From NCBI GenBank assembly GCA_963736575.1, contig CAVTPD010000001.1, positions 868,001-932,000 of the forward strand: a stretch of 64,000 bases of DNA, given 5' to 3'. Of the stretch, positions 10,332 through 18,631 are shown piece after piece (the stretch's first letter is position 1; each line of letters starts with the position of its first letter). The DNA comes from CAVTPD01 sp963736575. Lineage in GTDB: Bacteria; Bacteroidota; Bacteroidia; Cytophagales; JAAEPT01. The position numbers and the translations under genes were made by a program. The notes beneath the pieces were generated by a model, which saw only the letters and a program-made list of their open reading frames with translations, did no database searches and was not told where the DNA came from.

Positions 10332-10676
10332 TTAGGCTATTCTAGAACCGTTTTTTACTTTTCTTTCTGGTTGAAGTAAAGTCACTTCCTTATTTTCTCC
10401 TAATGCTCCTAGTATTAAGCATTCACTCATGATGTTGGCAATTTGTTTTGGGGGAAAATTGACTACAGCTACTATTTGAGTTCCAATTAAGTTTTGGGGT
10501 TGGTATAGATCGGTGACCTGTGCAGAAGTCTTCTTTATCCCTAATTCCCCAAAGTCCACTTTTAGTTTGTAAGAAGGGTTACTAGCTTCAGTAAAAACTT
10601 CGGCTTCTATTACGGTTCCTATGCGCATTTCTACTTTAGCAAAATCGCTCCAGCTTAAAAGTGTTTTTTCTTCCAT
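10332..10676 (-). CDS. csaA: CsaA-type tRNA-binding protein
   Basis: 114 aa, the usual size of CsaA. The whole protein is one tRNA-binding OB-fold: FAKVEMRIGTV at the start, YKLKVDFGELGIKKTSAQVT, LIGTQIVAVVNFPPKQIA and the final KNGSRIA. CsaA dimers bind tRNA and have been described as export-related chaperones in Bacillus; the physiological role in Bacteroidota is not settled. It lies 17 bases downstream of the start side of the cation transporter on the same strand and may be co-transcribed with it, though no functional link is evident. Confidence 0.9.
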   Translation of the reverse strand: MEEKTLLSWSDFAKVEMRIGTVIEAEVFTEASNPSYKLKVDFGELGIKKTSAQVTDLYQPQNLIGTQIVAVVNFPPKQIANIMSECLILGALGENKEVTLLQPERKVKNGSRIA

Positions 10677-10693
10677 TCTTGAAAATTAAAAAT

Positions 10694-11563
10694 CTAATGT
10701 TGTGGTTCAATATGTATAAGGATATGCCCGGCTTCAGGAAGCTCTTTTTTTAGAGTATCCTGTAAAATATGAGCTAGTTGATGCCCTTTTTTTACCGTTA
10801 AGTTACCTTCTACAATGGCATGTAAATCTATATGATACTCCATGCCAGATTTTCGGATGTAGCATTTTTCAGTATCTAAAATACCTTCTACGGTTAATGA
10901 AATTCTACGTACATTTTCAATAACATCTTCGTAGAGATTTTCGTCCATTATCTCACCCAAAGCAGGTCTAAAAATTAGATAGCTGTTGTATAGAATAAAC
11001 CCAGAAGCAAATAACGCTGCCCAATCATCTGCAGACTCATAGCCTTTGCCTAATAACAAAGCTATTGATATTCCAATAAACGCAGCAACAGATGTAATGG
11101 CATCGCTTCGGTGGTGCCAAGCATCTGCCTTTAAAGAAGAACTATTGGTTTCCTCACTTTTTTTCATCACTAGTCGGTAAGAAATTTCTTTCCAAAGTAT
11201 TATTCCTCCTAAAACGTAGAGTGTCCAAGCTTTAGGAAGCTCATGAGGTGTTTTTATATTAATAACACTTTCGTAAGCAATTATAGTAGCTGAAGTAATT
11301 AAAAAACCAACAACAATAAAGGTGATTAAGGGTTCTATTCTTCCGTGTCCGTAAGGGTGGTTTTCATCTGCGGGTTTGTTGGCGTATTTTAATCCTAGAA
11401 ATACTAAAAATGAAGAAAATATGTCTGAAGTAGATTCTATTCCGTCTGCAATTAGCGCATAAGAATTACCAAAAAAGCCCGATAAACATTTAATGATAGC
11501 CAGTAAAATATTTCCTAGAATGCTGATTTTTATTGCCTGAAAAGCAGTTTTTTTATTACCCAT
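10694..11563 (-). CDS. Cation diffusion facilitator (CDF) family transporter
   Basis: 289 aa from the ATG at 11563; a TTG six codons upstream is open but unlikely. The CDF layout is clear: transmembrane helices in the first 210 residues with the metal-site helix ALIADGIESTSDIF (an HxxxD/DxxxD-type motif), a second motif KADAWHHRSDAITS, and a cytoplasmic C-terminal domain (MEYHIDLHAIVEGNLTVKKGHQLAH ... HILIHIEPQH). These proteins export divalent metals such as zinc, iron or manganese in exchange for protons. The His/Asp-rich second site (HHRSD) is compatible with zinc or iron, but specificity cannot be assigned. Ends 17 bases before csaA. Confidence 0.9.
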   Translation of the reverse strand: MGNKKTAFQAIKISILGNILLAIIKCLSGFFGNSYALIADGIESTSDIFSSFLVFLGLKYANKPADENHPYGHGRIEPLITFIVVGFLITSATIIAYESVINIKTPHELPKAWTLYVLGGIILWKEISYRLVMKKSEETNSSSLKADAWHHRSDAITSVAAFIGISIALLLGKGYESADDWAALFASGFILYNSYLIFRPALGEIMDENLYEDVIENVRRISLTVEGILDTEKCYIRKSGMEYHIDLHAIVEGNLTVKKGHQLAHILQDTLKKELPEAGHILIHIEPQH

Positions 11564-11706
11564 CTTAAATTTCGGTATCAAAAATAAAGATAAGGACTTT
11601 GTTTCTGTTGGGCTAACCTTATTTGAATTGCTTTTTGTTTACAATTCATAAGGCGAAGCCCAATAGAAAACTAGATGAACTATAATAATCTAGATCATAA
11701 AAACTG

Positions 11707-12711
11707 TTATTTTACGATAATCCTTTTTAAGATTTTGTTGTTTTGGTCTAACGATTCTAGTAAATAAATACCAGATCCATAAGAACTTAGGTCAATGGTT
11801 TTAAGTGTGTTTAAATTACCTTGGATTTCGGTGATTTTTTGACCCATGGCATTATAAATGTTAATTTGGTGTAAAGGACTGCTAGATTCTAAAGTGAATT
11901 TTCCGTTGTTAGGGTTAGGGTATATTTTGTTGAAATTCTTTTTAGAAGAAGCTATAATAGAGGTGATTTCAGATTTAATAACTTGGGATTCGTCCAAATA
12001 CTTAGCAGCACTTATGTATCTGTTGCTTGAGCTGTAGCCAACTGTATAAGATGCAATGTAAGTGGGTGTGCCCTCATTATACCATAAAGAAATAGTATCT
12101 ATAATTGGTGTAGAATTTTGAGTGTAGTTATAAATAGCAGAAACTTTTAGTACATTTTCAATAGTACCATAAGGAAGTATTAGGCTACCATAACCATCAG
12201 CAATAATTTTCACTGTCCCTATTTTATGATAATTAGCTATATCAGATTCTAAATCTCCCTCTATTGTAAAACTATACTGGTCACCGTAAGTCATTGGGTA
12301 GTAAAATATTTCTTGAGCATCTGTGTAAATTAGCTCTGCATGCAATATTGGTATATTACCAAAATAGGTATCTACATAATTACCAGTTAAAGCAATGGTA
12401 GAATCAGTTTTTTCGTAGTAATTCTCACCATTATAAAGGATTTCTACCATATCGGCAGTAGGGTATAATTCACTTCCCTCTCCAGTTTCTGGCGTTGCGT
12501 AAACTTGAGTTTCAAAATCTGTTACCACAGAGCTAAAATCCCATATTTGATTTTCGCCCGACTGGCCAATGTTTAATGTTGATACTACGTCAGTACTGTA
12601 ATTATAGGTATTACCAATACTAGGGAAATGGAAGTCAGTAATCGTGATTTGAGATTTAGCTGAAAAACATAAAAAGGTTGAAACCAAGAGTAAGTAAAAA
12701 GATGTTTTCAT
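11707..12711 (-). CDS. Secreted protein with T9SS type A sorting domain, function unknown
   Basis: 334 aa. Signal peptide at the N-terminus (MKTSFYLLLVSTFLCFSAKSQ). The central 220 residues are beta-rich with repeated GY/YNY strands and no recognised catalytic motif. The last 75 residues are a type A sorting domain: IYPNPNNGKFTLESS, IYNAMGQKI, LSSYGSGIYLL, KILKRIIVK. Export by T9SS and surface attachment or release can be inferred; a substrate cannot. Monocistronic by layout, since the next gene on this strand starts 426 bases upstream. Confidence 0.8.
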   Translation of the reverse strand: MKTSFYLLLVSTFLCFSAKSQITITDFHFPSIGNTYNYSTDVVSTLNIGQSGENQIWDFSSVVTDFETQVYATPETGEGSELYPTADMVEILYNGENYYEKTDSTIALTGNYVDTYFGNIPILHAELIYTDAQEIFYYPMTYGDQYSFTIEGDLESDIANYHKIGTVKIIADGYGSLILPYGTIENVLKVSAIYNYTQNSTPIIDTISLWYNEGTPTYIASYTVGYSSSNRYISAAKYLDESQVIKSEITSIIASSKKNFNKIYPNPNNGKFTLESSSPLHQINIYNAMGQKITEIQGNLNTLKTIDLSSYGSGIYLLESLDQNNKILKRIIVK

Positions 12712-12907
12712 AGTTGTGAATATTTAGATGGTTAGGTAAAGAATGCTAATTTTCTACTATTTCTTCAGTTATACGTAAGATTTTAATTTTTAGAGTTTTG
12801 TGTGCTTTTAAAAGATTATTACTTTTTATAAAAGTATGATTTAGCCTAACTAAAAAAAGGAATAAATCTTAGCGTCAAATTTAGCTATTATCTTTTAATG
12901 GTGCAAT

Positions 12908-13033
12908 ATGTCTGGTTTAAACCAAGTTGTAAAGCAATTTAACTTGATTGTAAATAAAGAATACAAATACAGTATTGAACGACCAGTTGATGGTCGGCGC
13001 ATAAAAAACGACATAGTCAACCAATCATTTTAA
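12908..13033 (+). CDS. Putative 41-aa small protein
   Basis: ATG at 12908 to TAA at 13031-13033 encodes a 41-residue, lysine/arginine-rich peptide beginning MSGLNQVVKQF and ending DIVNQSF. It is not recognised. Support is circumstantial: it lies in a gap between two - strand genes, is open on the + strand, and is followed 54 bases later by a perfect 13-bp hairpin with a T tract in the + orientation, which would otherwise terminate nothing. It could equally be a noncoding transcript. Confidence 0.3.
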   Translation: MSGLNQVVKQFNLIVNKEYKYSIERPVDGRRIKNDIVNQSF

Positions 13034-13087
13034 AAGAAATAATTCGTTTTTTTAAGCTTGAAAAAAACAACTAATGGTGTGAATTTT

Positions 13088-13131
13088 AGAATCCCTCTCT
13101 GCTTAATTATAAAGAAGAGAGGGATTCTTTT
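13088..13131 (+). terminator. Strong intrinsic terminator-like hairpin
   Basis: Perfect 13-bp stem AGAATCCCTCTCT / AGAGAGGGATTCT (13088-13100 with 13116-13128), 15-base loop, followed by TTT on the + strand. It sits 6 bases beyond the stop of the - strand gene at 13138, where a T tract is absent in that orientation, although bidirectional use is possible. Confidence 0.6.
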
Positions 13132-13137
13132 AATTGC

Positions 13138-14121
13138 TTACTTTAGGATTCTATAGCTCACAAAAGCAAATTCTTTGCCGTCTGGTGACCAGCAAGGGAC
13201 ATTAATAGTGCCTTGTCCGCCAAAAAGTTCAAACAAAGTTTCTGGTTCTCCACCTTCTAAAGGCATCATTCTTAAACGAACATCTTTGTTGGTAGGATGT
13301 CCTTCTACTTCAGGATTATAACTAACCATAATCACATGTTTTCCATCGGGTGAAGGATGTGGAAACCAATCGTTGTAATCGTCAAAAGTCATTTGTTCTT
13401 CTTCTGTACCGTCTGCTTTCATTCTCCAGATTTGCATAGTTCCAGTCCGTACCGAATTGAAATAGATATATTTCCCATCAAACGTATAATCGGGGCCATC
13501 ATCCAATCCTTCTGCTTCGGTTAAACGGGATTCTTTTCCACCTTCAATAGAAATAGTGTAAATGTCGTAATTGCCATTTCTGGCAGCGCAATAGGCTAGC
13601 GTTTTACTGTCTGGTGACCATCCGTGCCAATAACTAGGTCCGGTTGGCGTAATTTGTTTAGGAGTCCCTCCTTCAATAGGTAAGGTGTAAATCAAAGAAG
13701 TGTTGCCAGAATCTATTTGATGGCTAATTACAAGTTCTGTTCCATCTGGTGAAATGCCATGATCGTTGTTGCAGTTGGTAGCAAAGTCGGTATTTATTTG
13801 TTCAGGTTTACCACCAGTTACCGGTATTTTGTATAATCTACCTTCTTCATTATAGATTAAAAACTTGCCATTCCTAGACCAATTAGGGGCTTCAAAGTGA
13901 GTGATTTCACTATAAACAATTCTTCGTTTTTTAGTCTCTAAATTATAAATCTCTAAAGTGCTTTCACGTATAATTTCTTCTTCAGGCGTATTTATTAAAG
14001 CATCTTTTTTTTCTACTACTGAAGTAGAATCTACAAGACCAACATCTTCAGTCTTGTTTTGTGAAGTACAGCTGAACGCTAAAAGCGCCAGTAGTACAAT
14101 TGGGAATAAAATAGTTTTCAT
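13138..14121 (-). CDS. TolB-like beta-propeller lipoprotein (PD40 repeats)
   Basis: 327 aa. Lipoprotein signal MKTILFPIVLLALLAFSC with the lipobox cysteine at residue 18, so it is likely a membrane-anchored periplasmic or surface protein. From about 70 on there are six WD40-like PD40 blades with the typical (W/I)SPDG motifs: NWSRNGKFLIY, GISPDGTELVI, GWSPDSKTLAY, YTFDGKYIYF, HPSPDGKHVIM and CWSPDGKEFAFVS. Such propellers are often annotated as TolB-related or DPP IV N-terminal-like, but no peptidase domain is attached here. No pal/tolB neighbourhood is present, so a Tol-system role should not be assumed. Partner or ligand unknown. Confidence 0.8.
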   Translation of the reverse strand: MKTILFPIVLLALLAFSCTSQNKTEDVGLVDSTSVVEKKDALINTPEEEIIRESTLEIYNLETKKRRIVYSEITHFEAPNWSRNGKFLIYNEEGRLYKIPVTGGKPEQINTDFATNCNNDHGISPDGTELVISHQIDSGNTSLIYTLPIEGGTPKQITPTGPSYWHGWSPDSKTLAYCAARNGNYDIYTISIEGGKESRLTEAEGLDDGPDYTFDGKYIYFNSVRTGTMQIWRMKADGTEEEQMTFDDYNDWFPHPSPDGKHVIMVSYNPEVEGHPTNKDVRLRMMPLEGGEPETLFELFGGQGTINVPCWSPDGKEFAFVSYRILK

Positions 14122-14253
14122 AATAAAATTGTGTTAAGTGATGTGCTTAGATTCAAAGAAATAATCTAGTTTTTTAAGGGCTTAAAATTATAGTTTAATT
14201 CATAAAAACTTACGTATTATATAGCAGACTTTATAAACGTTGAACAAGCTTTA

Positions 14254-15264
14254 TCAACCTGCAAAATCATCAAAGGTTTTATCAGTAACTCTTATAATAT
14301 GTTTTTTAATATATTCACCACCTTCAAAAGCGCCATCTTCAGGGTGTTTTAAACAACATTCCCATTCTAAAACTGCCCAGCCGGGGAAGTTGTATTGCGC
14401 CATTTTACTAAAAATTGATTTAAAATCAACTTGCCCATCTCCCAAAGAACGAAAACGTCCCGGACGGTCTACCCAATCTTGGTAACCGCCATATATGCCA
14501 GATTTCCCTGTAGGATTAAATTCGGCATCTTTTACATGAAACATCTTTATGCGTTCGTGATAGATGTCAATAAAGTCTAAATAATTTAATTGTTGCAATA
14601 AAAAATGGCTAGGGTCGTACAGAATATTTGCTCTTGGGTGTTGATTCACTTCTTTCAGAAAAAGCTCAAAAGTTACACCGTCATGCAGGTCTTCACCCGG
14701 ATGGATTTCATAACATAAATCAATTCCGTTTTCTTCAAAAACATCTAAAATGGGTAACCAACGTTTGGCCAATTCTTTAAAACCATTTTGTACCATGTTT
14801 TGGCTTCGTTGTGGCCAAGGGTAAACGGTATGCCACAATAAAGCGCCAGAAAATGTTGCGCAAGCTTTTAGCCCTAAGTTTTTACTGGCTTTTGCTGCAT
14901 ATTTTAATTGCTGAATGGCCCATTCTGTTCTTTTAGGGTAATCTGCTTTGCAATCTTCGGGAGCAAAAGCGTCAAATAATTCATTATAGGCAGGATTTAC
15001 GGCCACTAATTGTCCTTGTAAATGAGCCGATAATTCTGTGATTTCTAAGTTATATTTGTGAACCGTAGCTAATATTTCTTTAGCATAAGTAGGGTCTAAT
15101 GCTGCTTTTTCAAGATCAATACAGCGTTTGTCCCAACTAGGGATTTGTATGCCTTTGTAGCCTAATTCGGCAGCCCATTTACAGATGTTATCTAAGCTGT
15201 TGAAAGGCACTTTGTCGTCCATGAATTGCGCCAAAAATATAGCAGGTCCTTTAATAGTTATCAT
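14254..15264 (-). CDS. Sugar phosphate isomerase/epimerase family (AP endonuclease 2 TIM barrel)
   Basis: 336 aa from the ATG at 15264 (MITIKGPAIFLAQF); a GTG seven codons upstream is open but weaker. The fold is the xylose-isomerase-like TIM barrel: GYKGIQIPSWD, ELSAHLQGQLVA, an ATFSG strand, LCYEIHPGEDLHDG, ILYDPSHFLLQ, MFHVKDAE and AVLEWECC, which supply the His/Glu/Asp metal ligands of the family. Adjacent genes on the same strand encode a Gfo/Idh/MocA dehydrogenase and a sugar MFS transporter, so it probably acts as an isomerase, epimerase or dehydratase on an oxidised sugar or cyclitol. The precise substrate cannot be read. Confidence 0.85.
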   Translation of the reverse strand: MITIKGPAIFLAQFMDDKVPFNSLDNICKWAAELGYKGIQIPSWDKRCIDLEKAALDPTYAKEILATVHKYNLEITELSAHLQGQLVAVNPAYNELFDAFAPEDCKADYPKRTEWAIQQLKYAAKASKNLGLKACATFSGALLWHTVYPWPQRSQNMVQNGFKELAKRWLPILDVFEENGIDLCYEIHPGEDLHDGVTFELFLKEVNQHPRANILYDPSHFLLQQLNYLDFIDIYHERIKMFHVKDAEFNPTGKSGIYGGYQDWVDRPGRFRSLGDGQVDFKSIFSKMAQYNFPGWAVLEWECCLKHPEDGAFEGGEYIKKHIIRVTDKTFDDFAG

Positions 15265-15355
15265 AACATAATAAGGTTTGTACACTAATCATTAAATGGC
15301 TAGTATAATCAAAATTAAAGAGTAGTTTCTTAATGACTGTTCAAATAGACGCTAA

Positions 15356-16492
15356 CTAAAGGTTTACCCAAGCCGCATTTTTTTGCCCAGATTCAATTAC
15401 TTTTTCAATGAAGGTTATGCCTCTTACACCATCCGAAACAGTAGGGAAATCATACAATTCGGTGTCTTTTTCTCCACGAATTGCAAAGGAGAAATTTCGG
15501 TATAAATTAGCCATAGCTTCTAGGTAACCTTCGGGATGCCCACCCGGTAAACGCGTATGTTCGTCCGCTTTTTGGGATAACCAAGGGTAACCTTTTCCAG
15601 TACGGATGATTTGTTGCGGTCCCTCGCTTTTAAAGATTAAAGTGTTGGGATTAGATTGTAGCCATTCTAACCCACCTTTTTCGCCGTAAATTCTAATTTT
15701 TAATTCGTTTTCTTCGCCCGCCGCAATTTGGCTTACGGTAATGATTCCTTTAGCACCATTATCAAAACGGACTAAAATATTGGCGTCATCGTCTAATAAA
15801 CGACCTTCCACAAAGGTGCTAACGTCTGCTGCTAGCTCTGTAATTTTTAATCCCGAAATATATTCCGTTAAGTTTTCAGCGTGTGAACCAATATCACCAA
15901 CACAACAACTAATTCCAGCTCTAGTGGGGTCGGTACGCCAATCGGCTTGTTTGCTACCCGTATCTTCTACCTTGTTTGAAAGCCAACCTTGTGGATATTC
16001 AGCAATAACTTTTCTTATTTTGCCCAGTTTGCCGCTTTTGATAATTTCACGGGCTTCTTTCACCATTGGATACCCCGTGTAATTGTGCATTAGACCAAAC
16101 TGAAGATCTTTATCTTTTACCAAGGCTTCTAGTTTTTGTGCTTCAACCGAAGTCATGGTCATGGGCTTTTCGCACAACACATGAAAACCTTTTTGTAAGG
16201 CTGAATAAGCCGTTTCAAAATGCAAGAAGTTAGGTGTAACTATAGAAACAAACTCCATGCGTTCGTTTTCAGGAAGTTGAGATTCTGCATCAAACATTTC
16301 CTGATACGTAGCGTAAAGTCGGTTTTTAGAAAGATTTAATGCAGAGCCAGTTGAACGTGTTTTATCGAAAGAGCTGCTAAAACAGCCACAAACCAATTCA
16401 ATTTGTCCGTCTAGATTAGCGGCCTTACGGTGAACGGCTCCAATAAAAGCATCGCTAGCACCGCCAATCATTCCCATTCGGATTTTTCTCAT
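15356..16492 (-). CDS. Gfo/Idh/MocA family NAD(P)-dependent oxidoreductase
   Basis: 378 aa. N-terminal Rossmann fold (RKIRMGMIGGASDAFIGAVHR), the family signature VSIVTPNFLHFE, and the cofactor/catalytic motif VLCEKPMTMTSVEAQ with the conserved EKP lysine. The C-terminal half carries DIGSHAENL, where the histidine matches the catalytic general acid/base region, and a beta-sheet domain ending in GVRGITFIEKVIESG. Members oxidise sugars, cyclitols or 3-keto-sugars. The start overlaps the MFS gene stop by four bases (ATGA), so the two are translationally coupled; the isomerase gene follows 91 bases downstream. Confidence 0.9.
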   Translation of the reverse strand: MRKIRMGMIGGASDAFIGAVHRKAANLDGQIELVCGCFSSSFDKTRSTGSALNLSKNRLYATYQEMFDAESQLPENERMEFVSIVTPNFLHFETAYSALQKGFHVLCEKPMTMTSVEAQKLEALVKDKDLQFGLMHNYTGYPMVKEAREIIKSGKLGKIRKVIAEYPQGWLSNKVEDTGSKQADWRTDPTRAGISCCVGDIGSHAENLTEYISGLKITELAADVSTFVEGRLLDDDANILVRFDNGAKGIITVSQIAAGEENELKIRIYGEKGGLEWLQSNPNTLIFKSEGPQQIIRTGKGYPWLSQKADEHTRLPGGHPEGYLEAMANLYRNFSFAIRGEKDTELYDFPTVSDGVRGITFIEKVIESGQKNAAWVNL

Positions 16493-17664
16493 GTTGTAGT
16501 TTTTTCTTTTACCTGATAATTCCGTTTGAAGAAATAAAGCAATCCAAATACAAGGATAAGGAAAGCTGGAAGCGAAGACACGTACCGCAAAGTAAGTGCG
16601 CCGCCATTAATGTCGTAAATTTTACCAATAAAGGGCAATACTAAAGCTACCGAAAGCATACCGGCACCTCCCATAATGGATAAGCCAATTGCTCCGGTTT
16701 GTGGTAAATATTCGGAAACAAAACCCAACATGGTAGGCCAGAAAAAACAAATTCCAACACCAAAAACGGTTGCTGCGCCAAATAAAGCATAACCACTTAA
16801 TGTGCTTAATAAATAAAGACCAATGGTGGTGAAAAAAGCGGAGAACAATAGCATCCCTGGTGGCGATAATTTCTTTTCAATGGGTCCGGCAAAAGATCTA
16901 CCTACGGCCATTAATCCATTAATGAACACCAAGAGTAAAATGGAAGAAATTCCTGTGTTGCCTAAAAGTTCGGCTATCCACTGATTGGTCCCTAGTTCTG
17001 TAGCAGAGGTCAACAACATACAAAAAACCATAATTAAGAATAGCGGTTTTAGACATGCTTTAAACATGTCTCCGTTGTTGGCTTTTATCTTCTTAATATA
17101 CAATTCCGGGAATTTTTCTTTCGAAAATAAATAACCATAAATAAGTGTAGGCACTAAAATACTAGCGGTTTGAAGTTGCCAGTTGAAATGGAGTTTATCG
17201 AAAACAAAAGCAATTAAGCCACCAATTACAATACCACCAGGGAACCATACATGAAACTGATTAAGTCGTTTGGTTTTTTCGGAAGGAAATAAATTAGCCA
17301 CTAAGGGATTACAAGCTGCTTCCACAAAACCATTGGCAATACCAATAAGTAGCGTAGATCCAAACAAGGTCCAGAAACCGGTAGAGAAAATGGTGAGTAA
17401 AATACCACTAATGTGCCCCAGAAAGGCCAATTGTAAAATTCTTTTCAGCCCTAAAGCCGAACACAAAGAACCGCCAATAAGTATAGAAAGTGTAAAGCCC
17501 CAAAATGCGGTGCCAAATACAATGCCCATCTTTTCGGAAGAAATAGTAAATTCTGTACCCAAGGTACCAATTAAATTAGCCCGAATGGCAAAAGTCATAG
17601 CGGTAGCAATTAAGGCTACTTTACTGGCTACGAATAATTTTTTAGCGTTAAATGATTCTTGCAT
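16489..17664 (-). CDS. MFS transporter, probable sugar uptake
   Basis: 391 aa with about twelve hydrophobic helices, typical of a 12-TM major facilitator. It begins MQESFNAKKLFVASKVALIATAMTF... and includes glycine-rich helices (GTAFWGFTLSILIGGSLC, NGFVEAACNPLVANLFPSEK, FHVWFPGGIVIGGL). The NGxxEAACNPLVA segment and FHxxFGxG-like motif resemble FucP-type sugar permeases. It is the first gene of a three-gene - strand operon with a Gfo/Idh/MocA oxidoreductase (4-base overlap) and a TIM-barrel isomerase, so uptake of the sugar or polyol those enzymes process is the natural inference. Confidence 0.85.
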   Translation of the reverse strand: MQESFNAKKLFVASKVALIATAMTFAIRANLIGTLGTEFTISSEKMGIVFGTAFWGFTLSILIGGSLCSALGLKRILQLAFLGHISGILLTIFSTGFWTLFGSTLLIGIANGFVEAACNPLVANLFPSEKTKRLNQFHVWFPGGIVIGGLIAFVFDKLHFNWQLQTASILVPTLIYGYLFSKEKFPELYIKKIKANNGDMFKACLKPLFLIMVFCMLLTSATELGTNQWIAELLGNTGISSILLLVFINGLMAVGRSFAGPIEKKLSPPGMLLFSAFFTTIGLYLLSTLSGYALFGAATVFGVGICFFWPTMLGFVSEYLPQTGAIGLSIMGGAGMLSVALVLPFIGKIYDINGGALTLRYVSSLPAFLILVFGLLYFFKRNYQVKEKTTT

Positions 17665-18059
17665 AATGTAAGTCTATCGGAGTAAAAGTGAATGTTTTGT
17701 TGAATAAAATATTCTTAAGGATAGACGCCGTACCAATATTTTATTGGTAACAATTGTGGTAATAACGGGCATAATTTTCGGTTTAACGAAAGGTGAATTT
17801 TACTAAAATCCACTTTTCAAAAATTTATAATACTGAAAAATAAGATGAATTTTTTAGAAATAGTAGACTAGAAGGGGATTGTTGATAAAGCCTAGGTTTT
17901 TAATCACAACCTGTGTTTTATGAAGTTCGCCTTTAATGCTGAAAATCAATTATAAACATGACTTATGTCATGTGTGATAGTTTCAAAATAAAGGAACTTG
18001 TTTGTTGTCTTTATAGGTTCTAATAAAGACGGATAATATGTCGATTAAATATAAAAATT
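17665..18059. other. 395-bp divergent intergenic region
   Basis: Separates the - strand sugar operon from the + strand stress-protein gene and must hold both promoters. The only clear structure is the dyad at 17956-17973, listed separately. Otherwise AT-rich, with no ORF or RNA gene recognised. Confidence 0.5.
17956..17973. promoter_or_regulatory. 18-bp dyad, CRP/FNR-like operator candidate
   Basis: Perfect inverted repeat ACATGAC-TTAT-GTCATGT, 7+4+7, 86 bases upstream of the ATG at 18060. Half-site length and the 4-base spacer match the TGAC(N4)GTCA-like geometry of CRP/FNR-family sites. Regulator identity is inference; no CRP/FNR gene is in the window. Confidence 0.45.
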
Positions 18060-18545
18060 ATGAAAGCACAAATTGCTGTATACACCACGCATGAAAATGC
18101 AATAAAAGCACTTAAGACGCTAAATAGTAATGATTTCCCAATGGATATTGTATCACTGGTTGGTAAAGCAGAAATACTAGATGACCATATTCACGTAAAA
18201 TCTTTAGACAATGTTAAAAATACCCCGGCATATGTAGGTATGGGCGCAGGGACATTAATTGGGATACTTTCTGGAATAGGGATTTTTACCATTCCTGGCT
18301 TTGGATTTTTGTACGGAGCAGGTGCTTTGGTTGGTGCTATTGCGGGTTTGGATTTGGGAATTGTAACAGGTGGTCTAGCTACTGTTTTTACTAGAATGGG
18401 AGTAACTGAAGACCAGTCGGTTAAATGTGAAGAACATTTAAAACAAGGTAGTTTTATGCTGGTAATAAACGGAAACGAAGAAGAAGTAAACCAAGCTGAA
18501 AAAATACTTCACACAGAAAAAACGCATGTAGCGTTAATGAATTAG
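18060..18545 (+). CDS. General stress protein (YflT/17M-like) with membrane hairpin
   Basis: 161 aa. N-terminal ferredoxin-like domain as in YflT/GSP17M proteins (AQIAVYTTHENAIKALKTL ... DIVSLVGK), a central glycine-rich hydrophobic stretch at about 58-105 (GMGAGTLIGILSGIGIF, GAGALVGAIAGLDLGIV) that would form a membrane hairpin, and a C-terminal repeat of the small domain (CEEHLKQGSFMLVINGNEEEVNQAEKIL). Proteins of this kind are general-stress proteins of unknown biochemical role. It is monocistronic: a dyad operator candidate lies 86 bases upstream and an intrinsic terminator follows. Confidence 0.7.
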   Translation: MKAQIAVYTTHENAIKALKTLNSNDFPMDIVSLVGKAEILDDHIHVKSLDNVKNTPAYVGMGAGTLIGILSGIGIFTIPGFGFLYGAGALVGAIAGLDLGIVTGGLATVFTRMGVTEDQSVKCEEHLKQGSFMLVINGNEEEVNQAEKILHTEKTHVALMN

Positions 18546-18573
18546 ATCTATTTTTCTTTGTTCACGAAATTTT

Positions 18574-18613
18574 GCCCTGCATTGGTTTTAAGACTCTTGC
18601 GGGGCTTTTTTTT
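18574..18613 (+). terminator. Intrinsic terminator after the stress-protein gene
   Basis: GCCCTGC (18574-18580) pairs with GCGGGGC (18599-18605) with one G-T pair, followed by eight T residues. It lies 29 bases after the stop at 18545. Confidence 0.75.
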
Positions 18614-18631
18614 ATACAACTAAAGGTTTGC

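Larger units (their letters stand above)
12712..13137. other. 426-bp intergenic region with a possible + strand small gene
   Basis: AT-rich spacer between two - strand genes. It holds a 41-codon + strand ORF at 12908-13033 and a strong + strand terminator-like hairpin at 13088-13131, described separately. Nothing else is recognised. The - strand promoter of the T9SS protein gene must lie near 12712-12800, but no clear TAnnTTTG box is assigned. Confidence 0.5.

Noticed and set aside
13138..14121. Tol-Pal system TolB
   Set aside because: Only the PD40 propeller is present, with a lipobox, and no tolA, tolQ/R or pal is nearby; called only as TolB-like propeller.
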